Positions 1-7,924 of a stretch of DNA of 40,552 nucleotides are shown here, piece by piece. A model generated the notes under the pieces. That model was not told the DNA's origin and did not search any database. It saw only the letters and a list, made by a program, of their open reading frames with translations. A program made the position numbers and the translations under genes. Source of the stretch: an uncultured Agathobacter sp. Lineage in GTDB: Bacteria > Bacillota > Clostridia > Lachnospirales > Lachnospiraceae. The DNA is taken from the NCBI GenBank assembly GCA_934358675.1, contig CAKRKX010000010.1, positions 1 through 40,552 of the forward strand, in the 5' to 3' direction. Numbering within the stretch: position 1 is the first letter of the stretch; every line of letters starts with the position of its first letter.

Positions 1-357
1 GATCAATGTCTTGTGGCAGAGATCGCCCATCTCGTTGAGGTGCTCGATCTCCATATTAATGATACGCTCCATATGCGGCTGATAGATGCGTGTGATTCGT
101 CCGTTTGCGATATGTTTGCGCAGCACCATGCAGAATGTCGGTGCTGTCAGCGGACTCGGTTTATTCTCGTCCGTCAGATAGAGAAACGGAAGAGAAGCAC
201 TCGCAGAGATTGCGACACGAAACTGTCCGTTTGTTCCTTTGCAGGTGAGTAACAGTTCGTCATTCTCCGGCTGTGCGATCTTGCTGATCTTACTATTTAA
301 AACGGTCTGGTTTAATTCGTGGACCAGACTTGCGATTACGATTCCGTCAAAAGCCAT
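1..357 (-). CDS. rqcH: RqcH / NFACT (FbpA-type) protein, N-terminal fragment
   Basis: The open frame starts at ATG 357 (minus strand) after a GGAGG site and runs off the left edge, giving the first 119 residues. The start MAFDGIVIASLVHELN, the block PTFCMVLRKHIANG (about residues 73-86) and MERIINMEIEHLNEMGDL (96-113) are typical of the NFACT-N domain. RqcH binds stalled 50S-peptidyl-tRNA and adds C-terminal alanine tails in bacterial ribosome quality control. Older annotations call the family fibronectin-binding protein. The conserved Asp-Arg pair of the domain appears here as Glu97-Arg98, a conservative variant. It diverges from the amidase gene. The rest of the protein is outside the window, so catalytic and C-terminal domains cannot be judged. 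Confidence 0.93.
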   Translation of the reverse strand, partial: MAFDGIVIASLVHELNQTVLNSKISKIAQPENDELLLTCKGTNGQFRVAISASASLPFLYLTDENKPSPLTAPTFCMVLRKHIANGRITRIYQPHMERIINMEIEHLNEMGDLCHKTLI

Positions 358-388
358 AGTTGCCTCCTAAATTCGTTCATAATTTATT

Positions 389-417
389 ATTATAATATGG
401 ATCGCCCGAAAATCCAA
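389..417 (-). promoter_or_regulatory. sigma-A-type promoter for rqcH
   Basis: On the minus strand, TTGGAT (412-417) and TATAAT (389-394) are separated by 17 bases and lie about 30 bases upstream of the rqcH start codon. This is a near-consensus vegetative promoter. Confidence 0.7.
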
Positions 418-438
418 GAACGGATGCATCAATTTGTG

Positions 439-468
439 TTGAAATGAAATCAGGCAAAATGCTATAAT
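439..468 (+). promoter_or_regulatory. sigma-A-type promoter for the amidase gene
   Basis: TTGAAA (439-444) and TATAAT (463-468) with an 18-base spacer lie 36 bases upstream of the ATG at 505. An AAAGGAG ribosome site follows at about 489-495. Confidence 0.7.
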
Positions 469-504
469 TGGTTTTAAAGATGGGAGTGAAAGGAGAAACT
501 GACT

Positions 505-1425
505 ATGAAAAACGTGAATTTTAAAAAAAGTAGTTTGATACTACATTTTTTCGCGATCATGCTGGTTATGGTAATGCTGATTTCAAATATCAGCATCGAC
601 ACACAGGCGAAAACAAGCACAAAAAAGGACACGACATCCGATAATGTTACCGAATGTGCGTATAAGAACAAAGAGAAGATTTACCTGAATAAAAAGTGGA
701 AATATGCGGATCATGCGAAGATTACTTCCGGTTATGCCGTCTTTTACAAGGCAAAAAAGAACCGCAAAGACATCATCGTCGGAATCAATGCCGGACATGG
801 AACAAGCAATGTCGGATCAACAAAAACGCTTTGCCATCCGGATGGTTCTGCGAAAGTGACCGGCGGAACAACCAGTGCAGGCTCGACCAGTGCGATCGCG
901 GTCTCCGGCGGCATGACGTTTCGGGACGGAACAAAGGAGAGTACCGTGACACTTAAAATGGCAAAGATTTTAAGAAAGAAACTTCTTGCAGAGGGCTACG
1001 ATGTTCTGATGATCCGGAACAGCAAGGATGTTCAGCTGGATAACGTGGCAAGAACGGTAATCTGTAACAATGTTGCAGACTGTCATATTGCGTTGCACTG
1101 GGACGGAGACGGTCTTAAATATGATAAAGGCTGTTTTTATATCGGGGTGCCGGACAAACTTAAGAATATGAAGCCGGTTTCCGAGCATTGGAAAGAGCAT
1201 GAAGCTTTAGGTGCCGCTCTGATCAAAGGACTTGAAAAAGAAAAAGTAAAAATCAACGGAAAAGGCCGTATGGCGATCGATCTGACACAGACTTCTTACA
1301 GCACGATTCCTTCTGTTGATATCGAACTTGGAAACCAGTCATCGGATCACAGTGATAAAACATTGGAAACGCTGGCGGACGGACTGACGCGCGGTGTGAA
1401 AAAATTCGCAAAAAAGAATTTGTAA
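505..1425 (+). CDS. Secreted N-acetylmuramoyl-L-alanine amidase (Amidase_3 family)
   Basis: A 306-residue zinc amidase predicted to cleave the lactyl-peptide bond of peptidoglycan outside the membrane. Residues 1-36 form a signal peptide: basic start, hydrophobic core about 11-28, and a DTQAK end. The catalytic domain spans about 89-302. It shows the zinc-ligand pattern of Amidase_3: His98 in NAGHG, Glu145 in TKES, His198 in ALHWD, and the catalytic Glu274 in PSVDIELGN. An unusually Gly/Ser/Thr-rich insertion (about 113-138) follows the first motif. It has no SH3 or other cell-wall-binding repeats, so targeting must come from the domain itself or a partner. It is transcribed alone from its own promoter. 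Family assignment is secure; its role (division, growth or sporulation) is not visible. Confidence 0.88.
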   Translation: MKNVNFKKSSLILHFFAIMLVMVMLISNISIDTQAKTSTKKDTTSDNVTECAYKNKEKIYLNKKWKYADHAKITSGYAVFYKAKKNRKDIIVGINAGHGTSNVGSTKTLCHPDGSAKVTGGTTSAGSTSAIAVSGGMTFRDGTKESTVTLKMAKILRKKLLAEGYDVLMIRNSKDVQLDNVARTVICNNVADCHIALHWDGDGLKYDKGCFYIGVPDKLKNMKPVSEHWKEHEALGAALIKGLEKEKVKINGKGRMAIDLTQTSYSTIPSVDIELGNQSSDHSDKTLETLADGLTRGVKKFAKKNL

Positions 1426-1451
1426 ACCATGCACTTTTTGAAAAGCAATAT

Positions 1452-1480
1452 TTGACGAATCAGGAAAATAGCATTATAAT
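1452..1480 (+). promoter_or_regulatory. sigma-A-type promoter for yicC-gmk-rpoZ
   Basis: TTGACG (1452-1457), a 17-base spacer and TATAAT (1475-1480) lie 47 bases upstream of the yicC ATG. This is a strong match to the vegetative consensus. Confidence 0.78.
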
Positions 1481-1490
1481 ACACCTATCT

Positions 1491-1507
1491 ATGCATAGAC
1501 TATGCAT
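1491..1507. repeat. 17-bp perfect hyphenated palindrome at the start of the yicC transcript
   Basis: ATGCATAG-A-CTATGCAT is an 8-bp perfect inverted repeat around one base. It lies 10 bases after the -10 box, so it falls at about +4 to +20 of the expected transcript. It could be an operator or a 5' mRNA stem. No trans-acting partner can be named. Confidence 0.5.
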
Positions 1508-1527
1508 TTTGACAGGAGATATGTGGC

Positions 1528-2406
1528 ATGATTAAAAGTATGACAGGTTTCGGACGGTGTGAAGTTGCGGACGAGAAGCGCAAGTTTACCGTCGAACTTA
1601 AGTCTGTGAATCATCGTTATCTGGATGTGAATATAAAGATGCCGAAGAAGCTGAATTTCTTTGAGAGTGCGATCCGCAATCTGCTCAAGGAATACATTGA
1701 GCGAGGCAAGGTGGATGTCTACATCACATACGAAGATTACACGGAAGATAATTATACACTCCGCTACAATTCGGCGCTTGCTGCCGAATATCTCGGATAT
1801 CTGAAATCGATGGCACAGGAGTTTCAGCTTGAGAATGATATTCGTGTCAGTACTCTTTCCCGTTATCCGGACGTTCTTGTGATGGAAGAACAGGATATCG
1901 ATGAGAAGGAACTGTGGAGCGGACTTGAGAAAGCTTTGCGCGGCGCATGCGAACAGTTTGTTGAAAGCCGTGTCAAAGAAGGTGAAGCTTTAAGAGATGA
2001 CCTTCTTGATAAACTGGATGTAATGCTTATTGATGTGGATTTCATCGAGGATCGTTCTCCGCAGATCATGAAAGAATACAGAACCCGTCTGGAAGAGAAG
2101 ATTCAGGAGATCCTCGGCGACCGGCAGATTGATGATGCACGCATCGCAACGGAAGTTACGATCTATGCGGATAAGGTTTGTGTGGATGAGGAGACGGTTC
2201 GACTGAGAAGCCATATTCTGACAATGAAGGATACACTTCTTGCCGGTGGTTCAATCGGACGTAAGCTTGATTTTATTGCACAGGAGATGAACCGTGAAGC
2301 AAACACGATCCTCTCGAAAGCGAACAATATTGAAATTTCCGATGTCGGAATCAATTTGAAGACCGGTATCGAGAAAGTTCGTGAACAGATTCAGAACATT
2401 GAGTAA
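1528..2406 (+). CDS. yicC: YicC/YloC family endoribonuclease
   Basis: A 292-residue protein opening with MIKSMTGFGR, the hallmark of the YicC N-terminal domain, and ending in the conserved region RKLDFIAQEMNREANTILSKA (about residues 252-272), the DUF1732-type C-terminal domain. Members of this family in Escherichia coli and Bacillus have been reported as endoribonucleases. It starts an operon with gmk, 14 bases downstream, and rpoZ. In many Firmicutes a small remA gene sits between yicC and gmk; it is absent here. Length is normal for the family. Confidence 0.93.
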   Translation: MIKSMTGFGRCEVADEKRKFTVELKSVNHRYLDVNIKMPKKLNFFESAIRNLLKEYIERGKVDVYITYEDYTEDNYTLRYNSALAAEYLGYLKSMAQEFQLENDIRVSTLSRYPDVLVMEEQDIDEKELWSGLEKALRGACEQFVESRVKEGEALRDDLLDKLDVMLIDVDFIEDRSPQIMKEYRTRLEEKIQEILGDRQIDDARIATEVTIYADKVCVDEETVRLRSHILTMKDTLLAGGSIGRKLDFIAQEMNREANTILSKANNIEISDVGINLKTGIEKVREQIQNIE

Positions 2407-2420
2407 GAAGGTAAGTTAAA

Positions 2421-3083
2421 ATGAGTGACAAAGGTAAGTTGGTCGTTGTATCCGGATTTTCAGGTGCCGGCAAAGGAACGCTGATGAAGGCGCTGATGGA
2501 ACAGTATGGCGAGCATTATGCGCTGTCTGTTTCTGCGACGACGCGGGATCCGAGACCCGGAGAGAAAGACGGTGTCGATTATTTTTACATGACAACCGAG
2601 AAATTTAAGCAGATGATCGAGGCAGATGAGCTGATCGAGTATGCACAGTATGTGAAGAACTATTATGGTACACCGAAAGCTTATGTACAGCAGCAACTGG
2701 ATCTCGGAAAGAATGTGATTCTTGAGATTGAGATTCAGGGAGCGCTTAAGATCAAGGAACAGTTCCCGGATACGATTTTAATGTTTGTAACCGCTCCGGA
2801 TGCCAAGACGCTTCGCGATCGCCTGGTCGGTCGTGGAACGGAGACGCAGGATGTCATTTATGCGCGGCTTGCGCGTGCCTGTGAGGAATCCGAAGGCATT
2901 GAAAATTATGATTATTTAGTGGTAAACGATACCGTGGAGCACGGTGTGGAAGTTATTCATCAACTGATCGACGATGAGAGAAGCGGACATACCGAACAGA
3001 ACGCGGCATACCGTGTATCAGCTAATATAGATTTTATCAATAATATGAGGGAAGAGCTTGTAGGCTTTTCGAAAGGAGAATAA
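2421..3083 (+). CDS. gmk: Guanylate kinase
   Basis: Converts GMP and ATP to GDP and ADP in the cytoplasm. The P-loop GFSGAGKGT is at residues 12-20. The GMP-binding region SATTRDPRPGEKDGVDYF follows at about 39-56, and EIEIQGALKIK at about 94-104 is the conserved central strand and helix. At 220 residues it is slightly longer than the usual 200-210; the extra length is at the C terminus. The ribosome site is weak (AAGGT). It lies between yicC and rpoZ, the common arrangement. Confidence 0.96.
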   Translation: MSDKGKLVVVSGFSGAGKGTLMKALMEQYGEHYALSVSATTRDPRPGEKDGVDYFYMTTEKFKQMIEADELIEYAQYVKNYYGTPKAYVQQQLDLGKNVILEIEIQGALKIKEQFPDTILMFVTAPDAKTLRDRLVGRGTETQDVIYARLARACEESEGIENYDYLVVNDTVEHGVEVIHQLIDDERSGHTEQNAAYRVSANIDFINNMREELVGFSKGE

Positions 3084-3087
3084 TACT

Positions 3088-3333
3088 ATGATACATCCAT
3101 CCTATGTAGAATTAATGAAAGTTGTTAACGACGGTGTTGAGATCGGTGAGGAACCTGTTGTAAACAGCCGTTATTCCATCGTTCTTGCTACTGCAAAGCG
3201 TGCAAGACAGATTATTGCAGGCGCAGAGCCGATGATCGAGAATCCGAAATGCAATAAGCCTCTTTCTATCGCTGTAGAAGAGTTATACCGCGGCGATGTC
3301 AAGATTGTATCGGAAGAGGAAGACAATAACTAA
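3088..3333 (+). CDS. rpoZ: DNA-directed RNA polymerase omega subunit
   Basis: An 81-residue small subunit that helps RNA polymerase assembly. The conserved core NSRYSIVLATAKRARQI (about residues 26-42) and the following KPLSIAVEELYRGDV are characteristic. It begins four bases after the gmk stop, with GAAAGGAG as ribosome site inside the gmk end, and is followed by a terminator. Confidence 0.93.
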   Translation: MIHPSYVELMKVVNDGVEIGEEPVVNSRYSIVLATAKRARQIIAGAEPMIENPKCNKPLSIAVEELYRGDVKIVSEEEDNN

Positions 3334-3344
3334 TACGACAAGAG

Positions 3345-3371
3345 GGAGTGACGTCTGTCATTCCTTTTTTT
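3345..3371 (+). terminator. Rho-independent terminator after rpoZ
   Basis: GGAGTGAC (3345-3352), loop GTCT and GTCATTCC (3357-3364) form an 8-bp stem with one G-U pair, followed by seven T residues. It ends only 14 bases before the rimO start and no new promoter is visible between them, so it may act as a partial terminator. Confidence 0.75.
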
Positions 3372-3385
3372 GAGCGAGAGGAATT

Positions 3386-4708
3386 ATGAAATTATTATTT
3401 ATTTCACTTGGCTGTGACAAGAATCTTGTAGATTCCGAGTATATGATCGGAATGCTTACCAGCCATGGAATTACACTGACGGATGATGAGACGGAAGCGG
3501 ACATTATCATTGTCAACAGCTGCTGTTTTATCGGAGATGCCAAGGAGGAAAGTATCAATACGATCCTTGAGATGGCAGAACAGAAGAAAACCGGTGTATG
3601 TAAATCACTGATCGTGACCGGCTGTCTGACACAGCGCTATCAGGAAGAAGTGAAAAAGGAGATTCCGGAGGTGGATGCCATCCTCGGAACAAACTCCTAC
3701 GATGCCATCTGGGAAGCGGTGCAAAGCACAATGGAGCATAAATTCTATGAGAATTTCCATACGCTGACCGGACTCCCGACACACACGACAAAGCGTACCG
3801 TCACGACCGGCGGACATTTCGCTTATTTGAAGATCGCGGAAGGCTGTAATAAGAATTGCACGTACTGTGTGATCCCTTCTGTGCGCGGACGATATCGCAG
3901 TGTTCCAATGGAAGAACTGGTGGCTTCTGCAAAAGAACTGGTAGAAGGCGGTGTCAAAGAACTGATCCTTGTTGCACAGGAGACAACCCTCTACGGTGTG
4001 GATCTGTATGGAGAAAAAAGCCTTCATAAGCTGCTCGATGCATTAAACGGGATTTCCGGTCTGTTCTGGATTCGCATTATGTACTGTTATCCGGAAGAAA
4101 TTTATGAGGAACTGATCGATGCGATGATCCGTGACAAGAAAGTATGCCATTATCTGGATATGCCGATCCAGCACTGCAACGATGAAATCCTGCGCCGTAT
4201 GGGTCGCAAAACAAACAAGGCGGAGCTGATTGAACGCATTGCACATCTCCGTGCTCGTGTTCCGGATATCACGCTTCGTACCACGCTAATCTGTGGCTTC
4301 CCAGGAGAGACACCGGAGATGCACGAGGAACTGATGCAGTTTGTCAATGACATGGAATTTGATCGACTTGGTGCATTTACCTACTCTGCGGAGGAGGGAA
4401 CACCGGCGGCCGAGATGCCGGATCAGATTGATGAGGAAGTCAAAAAAGACTGGCAGGCGGATGTCATGGAGCTTCAGGAGGAAGTGATCTTCGATAAGAA
4501 CGATGCGATGAAAGGCACCGAATTATATGCCTTTATCGAGGGCAAAGTTGCGGACGAGAATGCGTATGTCGGAAGAACTTACCGTGACGCGCCGAGCGTA
4601 GATGGCTATATTTTTATCAATACCGAGGAAGAACTTATGACAGGTGATATTGCGAAAGTACGTGTCACCGGTGCTTATGAATATGATCTGATAGGAGAGT
4701 TATTATGA
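3386..4708 (+). CDS. rimO: Ribosomal protein S12 methylthiotransferase RimO
   Basis: A 440-residue radical SAM enzyme that methylthiolates a conserved aspartate of ribosomal protein S12. The N-terminal methylthiotransferase domain carries cluster cysteines Cys10 (SLGCDKN), Cys46 and Cys80. The radical SAM motif is Cys154-x3-Cys158-x2-Cys161 in EGCNKNCTYCVIPSVRG. A C-terminal TRAM domain (about 375-440) ends the protein. The absence of a longer linker and the CNKNCTYC sequence favour RimO over MiaB. Its stop overlaps the pgsA start (ATGA), indicating translational coupling. Confidence 0.95.
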   Translation: MKLLFISLGCDKNLVDSEYMIGMLTSHGITLTDDETEADIIIVNSCCFIGDAKEESINTILEMAEQKKTGVCKSLIVTGCLTQRYQEEVKKEIPEVDAILGTNSYDAIWEAVQSTMEHKFYENFHTLTGLPTHTTKRTVTTGGHFAYLKIAEGCNKNCTYCVIPSVRGRYRSVPMEELVASAKELVEGGVKELILVAQETTLYGVDLYGEKSLHKLLDALNGISGLFWIRIMYCYPEEIYEELIDAMIRDKKVCHYLDMPIQHCNDEILRRMGRKTNKAELIERIAHLRARVPDITLRTTLICGFPGETPEMHEELMQFVNDMEFDRLGAFTYSAEEGTPAAEMPDQIDEEVKKDWQADVMELQEEVIFDKNDAMKGTELYAFIEGKVADENAYVGRTYRDAPSVDGYIFINTEEELMTGDIAKVRVTGAYEYDLIGELL

Positions 4709-5247
4709 ATTTACCGAACAAATTAACGCTTTTTCGCGTAATACTGATTCCTTTTTTTGTATTCTTTTTACTGGCTCCGTATTTTGAAGGATACGGAAAT
4801 TATATTGCAGTTGTAATCTTTATCGTTGCAAGCATCACAGACTTTCTTGACGGAAAAATCGCCAGAAAATATAATCTGGTGACAAATTTCGGCAAGTTTA
4901 TGGATCCGCTTGCAGACAAGCTGCTTGTAAGCTCTGCTTTGATCAGTCTGATCGCTCTGGAGAAGATTCCGGCGTGGATCGTTATTGTGATCATTGCGAG
5001 AGAATTCATTATCAGCGGATTCCGTCTTGTCGCGGCGGACAACGGCGTTGTGATCGCTGCGAGCTATTGGGGCAAGTTTAAGACGGCTTTCCAGATGGTT
5101 ACCGTCATCGTACTGATCCTTAACATTCCGGGCAAGGCATTTGACATCATCGGTACGGTACTGATCTATATTTCACTGGCGCTTACCGTGATTTCGCTGA
5201 TCGACTATCTTGCAAAGAACAAGGATGTCTTAAAGGAACAGAAATAG
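4705..5247 (+). CDS. pgsA: CDP-diacylglycerol-glycerol-3-phosphate 3-phosphatidyltransferase
   Basis: A 180-residue integral membrane enzyme making phosphatidylglycerol phosphate, the committed step to phosphatidylglycerol and cardiolipin. The CDP-alcohol phosphotransferase signature is complete: D46 FLDG KIAR and then G-x3-D67-x3-D71 (GKFMDPLAD). Several hydrophobic segments flank it. It overlaps rimO by four bases and precedes rsmD by 23 bases. Confidence 0.95.
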   Translation: MNLPNKLTLFRVILIPFFVFFLLAPYFEGYGNYIAVVIFIVASITDFLDGKIARKYNLVTNFGKFMDPLADKLLVSSALISLIALEKIPAWIVIVIIAREFIISGFRLVAADNGVVIAASYWGKFKTAFQMVTVIVLILNIPGKAFDIIGTVLIYISLALTVISLIDYLAKNKDVLKEQK

Positions 5248-5270
5248 CATCCGTTACGGAGGAATAAAAC

Positions 5271-5822
5271 ATGAGAATTATCGCTGGAACAGCGCGCAGT
5301 CTCCCGCTAAAAACCATTGATGGAATGGACACAAGACCAACGACAGACAAAACAAAAGAAACGCTTTTTAACGTATTGCAGATGGATGTGCCAGGTTCCT
5401 ATTTTCTGGATCTGTTTGCCGGAAGCGGCCAGATCGGACTTGAGGCTTTAAGCCGAGGCGGAGCATATGCTGTATTTATCGAGAACAATCGCAAAGCGGC
5501 GAAATGCATCGAAGAAAATATCGCCTTTACAAAGTTTGACAGGCAGACCATGCTGCTTACGATGGATGTGATCAGCGGATTGCATTCATTGGAAGGAAAA
5601 TATACTTTTGATCTGATCTTTATGGATCCGCCGTATCGCCACGGACTGGAGGAGGAAGTGCTTCGTTTTCTGCCCCATTCGTCACTTCTTAAGCCGGATA
5701 CAAGAATTGTTGTCGAGGCATCTCTTGACACGAATTTCGATTATCTGGACGAACTTGGCTTTGAGATCGATAAATTTAAGAAGTACAAAACCAACATGCA
5801 TGTATTTATACGAAAGAAATAG
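5271..5822 (+). CDS. rsmD: 16S rRNA (guanine966-N2)-methyltransferase RsmD
   Basis: A 183-residue SAM-dependent methyltransferase. It has the N-terminal RsmD signature [10 protein letters not shown] with [14 protein letters not shown], the SAM-binding loop [15 protein letters not shown] (about 45-59) and the N-methyltransferase motif DPPY (119-122). It is adjacent to coaD, a very widespread pairing. The ribosome site is ACGGAGG. Confidence 0.94.
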   Translation: MRIIAGTARSLPLKTIDGMDTRPTTDKTKETLFNVLQMDVPGSYFLDLFAGSGQIGLEALSRGGAYAVFIENNRKAAKCIEENIAFTKFDRQTMLLTMDVISGLHSLEGKYTFDLIFMDPPYRHGLEEEVLRFLPHSSLLKPDTRIVVEASLDTNFDYLDELGFEIDKFKKYKTNMHVFIRKK

Positions 5823-5836
5823 GAGACAGACAAATT

Positions 5837-6319
5837 ATGAAAAAGGCAATCTATCCGGGTAGCTTTGATCCGGTTACGTTCGGACACATGGATATCATTA
5901 CAAGGTCCTCGCAGATTGTAGATGAACTGGTCGTCGGAGTGCTGAATAACAGCGCAAAAAATTCGTTGTTTTCTTTAGAAGAACGTGTTAGTATGATTAA
6001 AGAGATGACAAAGGATATGCCGAATGTGACGGTAGCTTCTTTTGACGGTCTGCTGGTTGATTTCATGAACGAAATTGACGCAACGATCATTGTTCGAGGT
6101 CTTCGCGCTGTTACGGATTTTGAATATGAGCTGCAGATCGCACAGGCAAATCATGTGCAGGATTCAAAGATTGAAACGATCTTTTTGACAACGGATCTGA
6201 GATATTCCTATCTCAGTTCAACGATTGTAAAGGAATTTGCCTCCTACGGTGGTGACATCACTAATTTTGTACCGGAATGTTTTATTGATCGAATTTACGA
6301 CAAATATAAGAATAAGTAG
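5837..6319 (+). CDS. coaD: Phosphopantetheine adenylyltransferase
   Basis: Transfers AMP from ATP to 4'-phosphopantetheine, the penultimate step of coenzyme A synthesis. The nucleotidyltransferase motif [16 protein letters not shown] has the T/HxGH element at Thr14-His17. The second motif [16 protein letters not shown] lies near residues 125-140. At 160 residues the length is exactly typical. It follows rsmD by 14 bases. Confidence 0.96.
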   Translation: MKKAIYPGSFDPVTFGHMDIITRSSQIVDELVVGVLNNSAKNSLFSLEERVSMIKEMTKDMPNVTVASFDGLLVDFMNEIDATIIVRGLRAVTDFEYELQIAQANHVQDSKIETIFLTTDLRYSYLSSTIVKEFASYGGDITNFVPECFIDRIYDKYKNK

Positions 6320-6367
6320 TTATCATTTTTTGCTTTGAAGGCAGAACAGGTAAGGAGAATCAGAATT

Positions 6368-7012
6368 ATGAGCAGTAAGATGGAACAGATTATTGAGGAA
6401 ATTGAAGAGTATATCGACGGTTGTAAGTTTCAGCCGCTTTCGAGTACGAAGATCATTGTAAATAAAGAAGAACTGGAAGAACTGATCGCAGAACTTCGCG
6501 CCAAGACACCAGAGGAGATCAAACGCTATCAGAAAATCATCAGCAATAAGGAGGCTATCCTTGCTGATGCGCAGGCGAAAGCAGATCAGATTATCGCACA
6601 GGCACAGGTGCAGACATCTGAACTTGTCAGTGAACATCAGATCATGCAACAGGCCTATGCTCAAGCAAATGAAGTGGTTATGATCGCCACAAAGCAGGCA
6701 CAGGAGATCCTCGACAATGCAACGAACGAGGCAAACAGTATCCGTATGGGTGCCGTTGGCTATGTCGATGATCAGCTTCGCGGTATTGAGGACATTCTTG
6801 CGAATTCCATTGAGACATCCCGCGCAAGATCTGAGAATCTGGTTCAGTCACTGCAGGGATTCCTTGATGTCGTATCACAGAACCGTGCGCAGCTTTTTCC
6901 GGCAGAACCGGAGGAAGAAGAGGTTGGCGAGGAAAAGCCTGCTCAGGCAGAAGGCAATCAGCCGGAGGTTACCAATATTTCGATTTCAACCGAGTCTGCC
7001 GACGAAGAGTAA
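6368..7012 (+). CDS. Coiled-coil cytoplasmic protein next to coaD, function unknown
   Basis: The start is placed at ATG 6368, preceded by AAGGAGA; an in-frame TTG at 6335 has no ribosome site. The 214 residues are largely helical. An acidic N terminus is followed by an Ala/Gln/Glu-rich coiled coil (about 55-175) resembling H+-ATPase subunit E/H or DivIVA-type stalks, and a strongly acidic tail rich in Glu/Pro. There is no signal peptide or membrane segment. Similar genes sit beside coaD in related Clostridia, often labelled only as ATPase. Its last 27 bases overlap the convergent ylbJ gene. No function is claimed. Confidence 0.85.
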   Translation: MSSKMEQIIEEIEEYIDGCKFQPLSSTKIIVNKEELEELIAELRAKTPEEIKRYQKIISNKEAILADAQAKADQIIAQAQVQTSELVSEHQIMQQAYAQANEVVMIATKQAQEILDNATNEANSIRMGAVGYVDDQLRGIEDILANSIETSRARSENLVQSLQGFLDVVSQNRAQLFPAEPEEEEVGEEKPAQAEGNQPEVTNISISTESADEE

Positions 7013-7894
7013 GAATATACCGCCTGTTATAACAAGCAGAAGAATCCGTAATTTGTGCCTGCAATAACTGCACATGGACAGATCGGTCGAACTTAAAACA
7101 GATGCCGTCTGGAAGAGTCCGCTGATTCCGTTTAGCGATAGAAAAAGCAGCGCAAGCAGATATTTTGCAGGGTAAGCGATGTCGGAGAGCCTGAGCATTG
7201 CAATTCCGTTGGTGACTTCCATACATCCGGTCATCAGCAGCGGAACAAATGTCTGTTTCCATGGAACTGAGCGCAGCATTTTGGCAAGAATCGAGAACAT
7301 CATAATATAACCACATATTTTCAGTAATGTTTCGAATCCGTTTATAATACCGGCATCAACGATTTGCATATTCATTTGAAATCTTGATGCCGTGTTTTTT
7401 TGTTTATACGGCGTATGATTTTTGCTTCGAATAAGAAGAAACATTCCGTAAAGAAACGGGATGCCGTACAATAACAGGTAAAAGGCAGCGTTGACTTTCA
7501 GCTGTAATATTTCATGCAAAGCTGTTGTTACGAATATCGGGCTTAAATTGTTCGTAAAGACACACAGAAGTTGTGCATGTTCTTTTTCTATCCGATGATT
7601 CCGGTAAAGATCCGCTGTGAGTTTGCCCCCGATCGGGAAACCGAATAGAAAGCCGCAGAGGATTACATACCATTCTTCGGCTGCGAGAAAGCCGTTTGGA
7701 TTACGCTTTTGCGACGCGAAAAGATTGGATTGCAACACAACATAGGAAAGAATTGAAAACGGAAGTAATGTCGGCAAAATCTGATCAAACCACAGAATGA
7801 GCCCCTGTCGGGATGCCTCCAAAGCGTCCTGCGGGAAAAATATAAAATAGAAAAGCAGTAGAATAACAATACAAAAGCAAACGAATTTTTTCAT
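6986..7894 (-). CDS. ylbJ: YlbJ-like sporulation integral membrane protein (nucleoside-recognition/Gate domain)
   Basis: A 302-residue polytopic membrane protein with segments near 4-21, 37-55, 75-95 and several more. The block WFDQILPTLLPFSILSYV (about 35-52) and GFLFGFPIGGKLTADLY (about 81-97) are typical of Gate-domain proteins of the YlbJ/SpoVM-associated group. In Bacillus, YlbJ is needed for spore heat resistance. At 302 residues it is shorter than Bacillus YlbJ (about 400). It is the only minus-strand gene in this stretch, diverging from pepD and overlapping the upstream coiled-coil gene tail to tail by 27 bases. The family is fairly clear; the exact orthologue is inferred. Confidence 0.78.
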   Translation of the reverse strand: MKKFVCFCIVILLLFYFIFFPQDALEASRQGLILWFDQILPTLLPFSILSYVVLQSNLFASQKRNPNGFLAAEEWYVILCGFLFGFPIGGKLTADLYRNHRIEKEHAQLLCVFTNNLSPIFVTTALHEILQLKVNAAFYLLLYGIPFLYGMFLLIRSKNHTPYKQKNTASRFQMNMQIVDAGIINGFETLLKICGYIMMFSILAKMLRSVPWKQTFVPLLMTGCMEVTNGIAMLRLSDIAYPAKYLLALLFLSLNGISGLFQTASVLSSTDLSMCSYCRHKLRILLLVITGGIFLLFVGRLG

Positions 7895-7924
7895 ATCATA
7901 ATTTATGTAAACAAGGAGGAATCT

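Noticed and set aside
13..252. 79-residue plus-strand frame at the left edge
   Set aside because: It is antisense to rqcH, which has a clear NFACT match and its own promoter and ribosome site.
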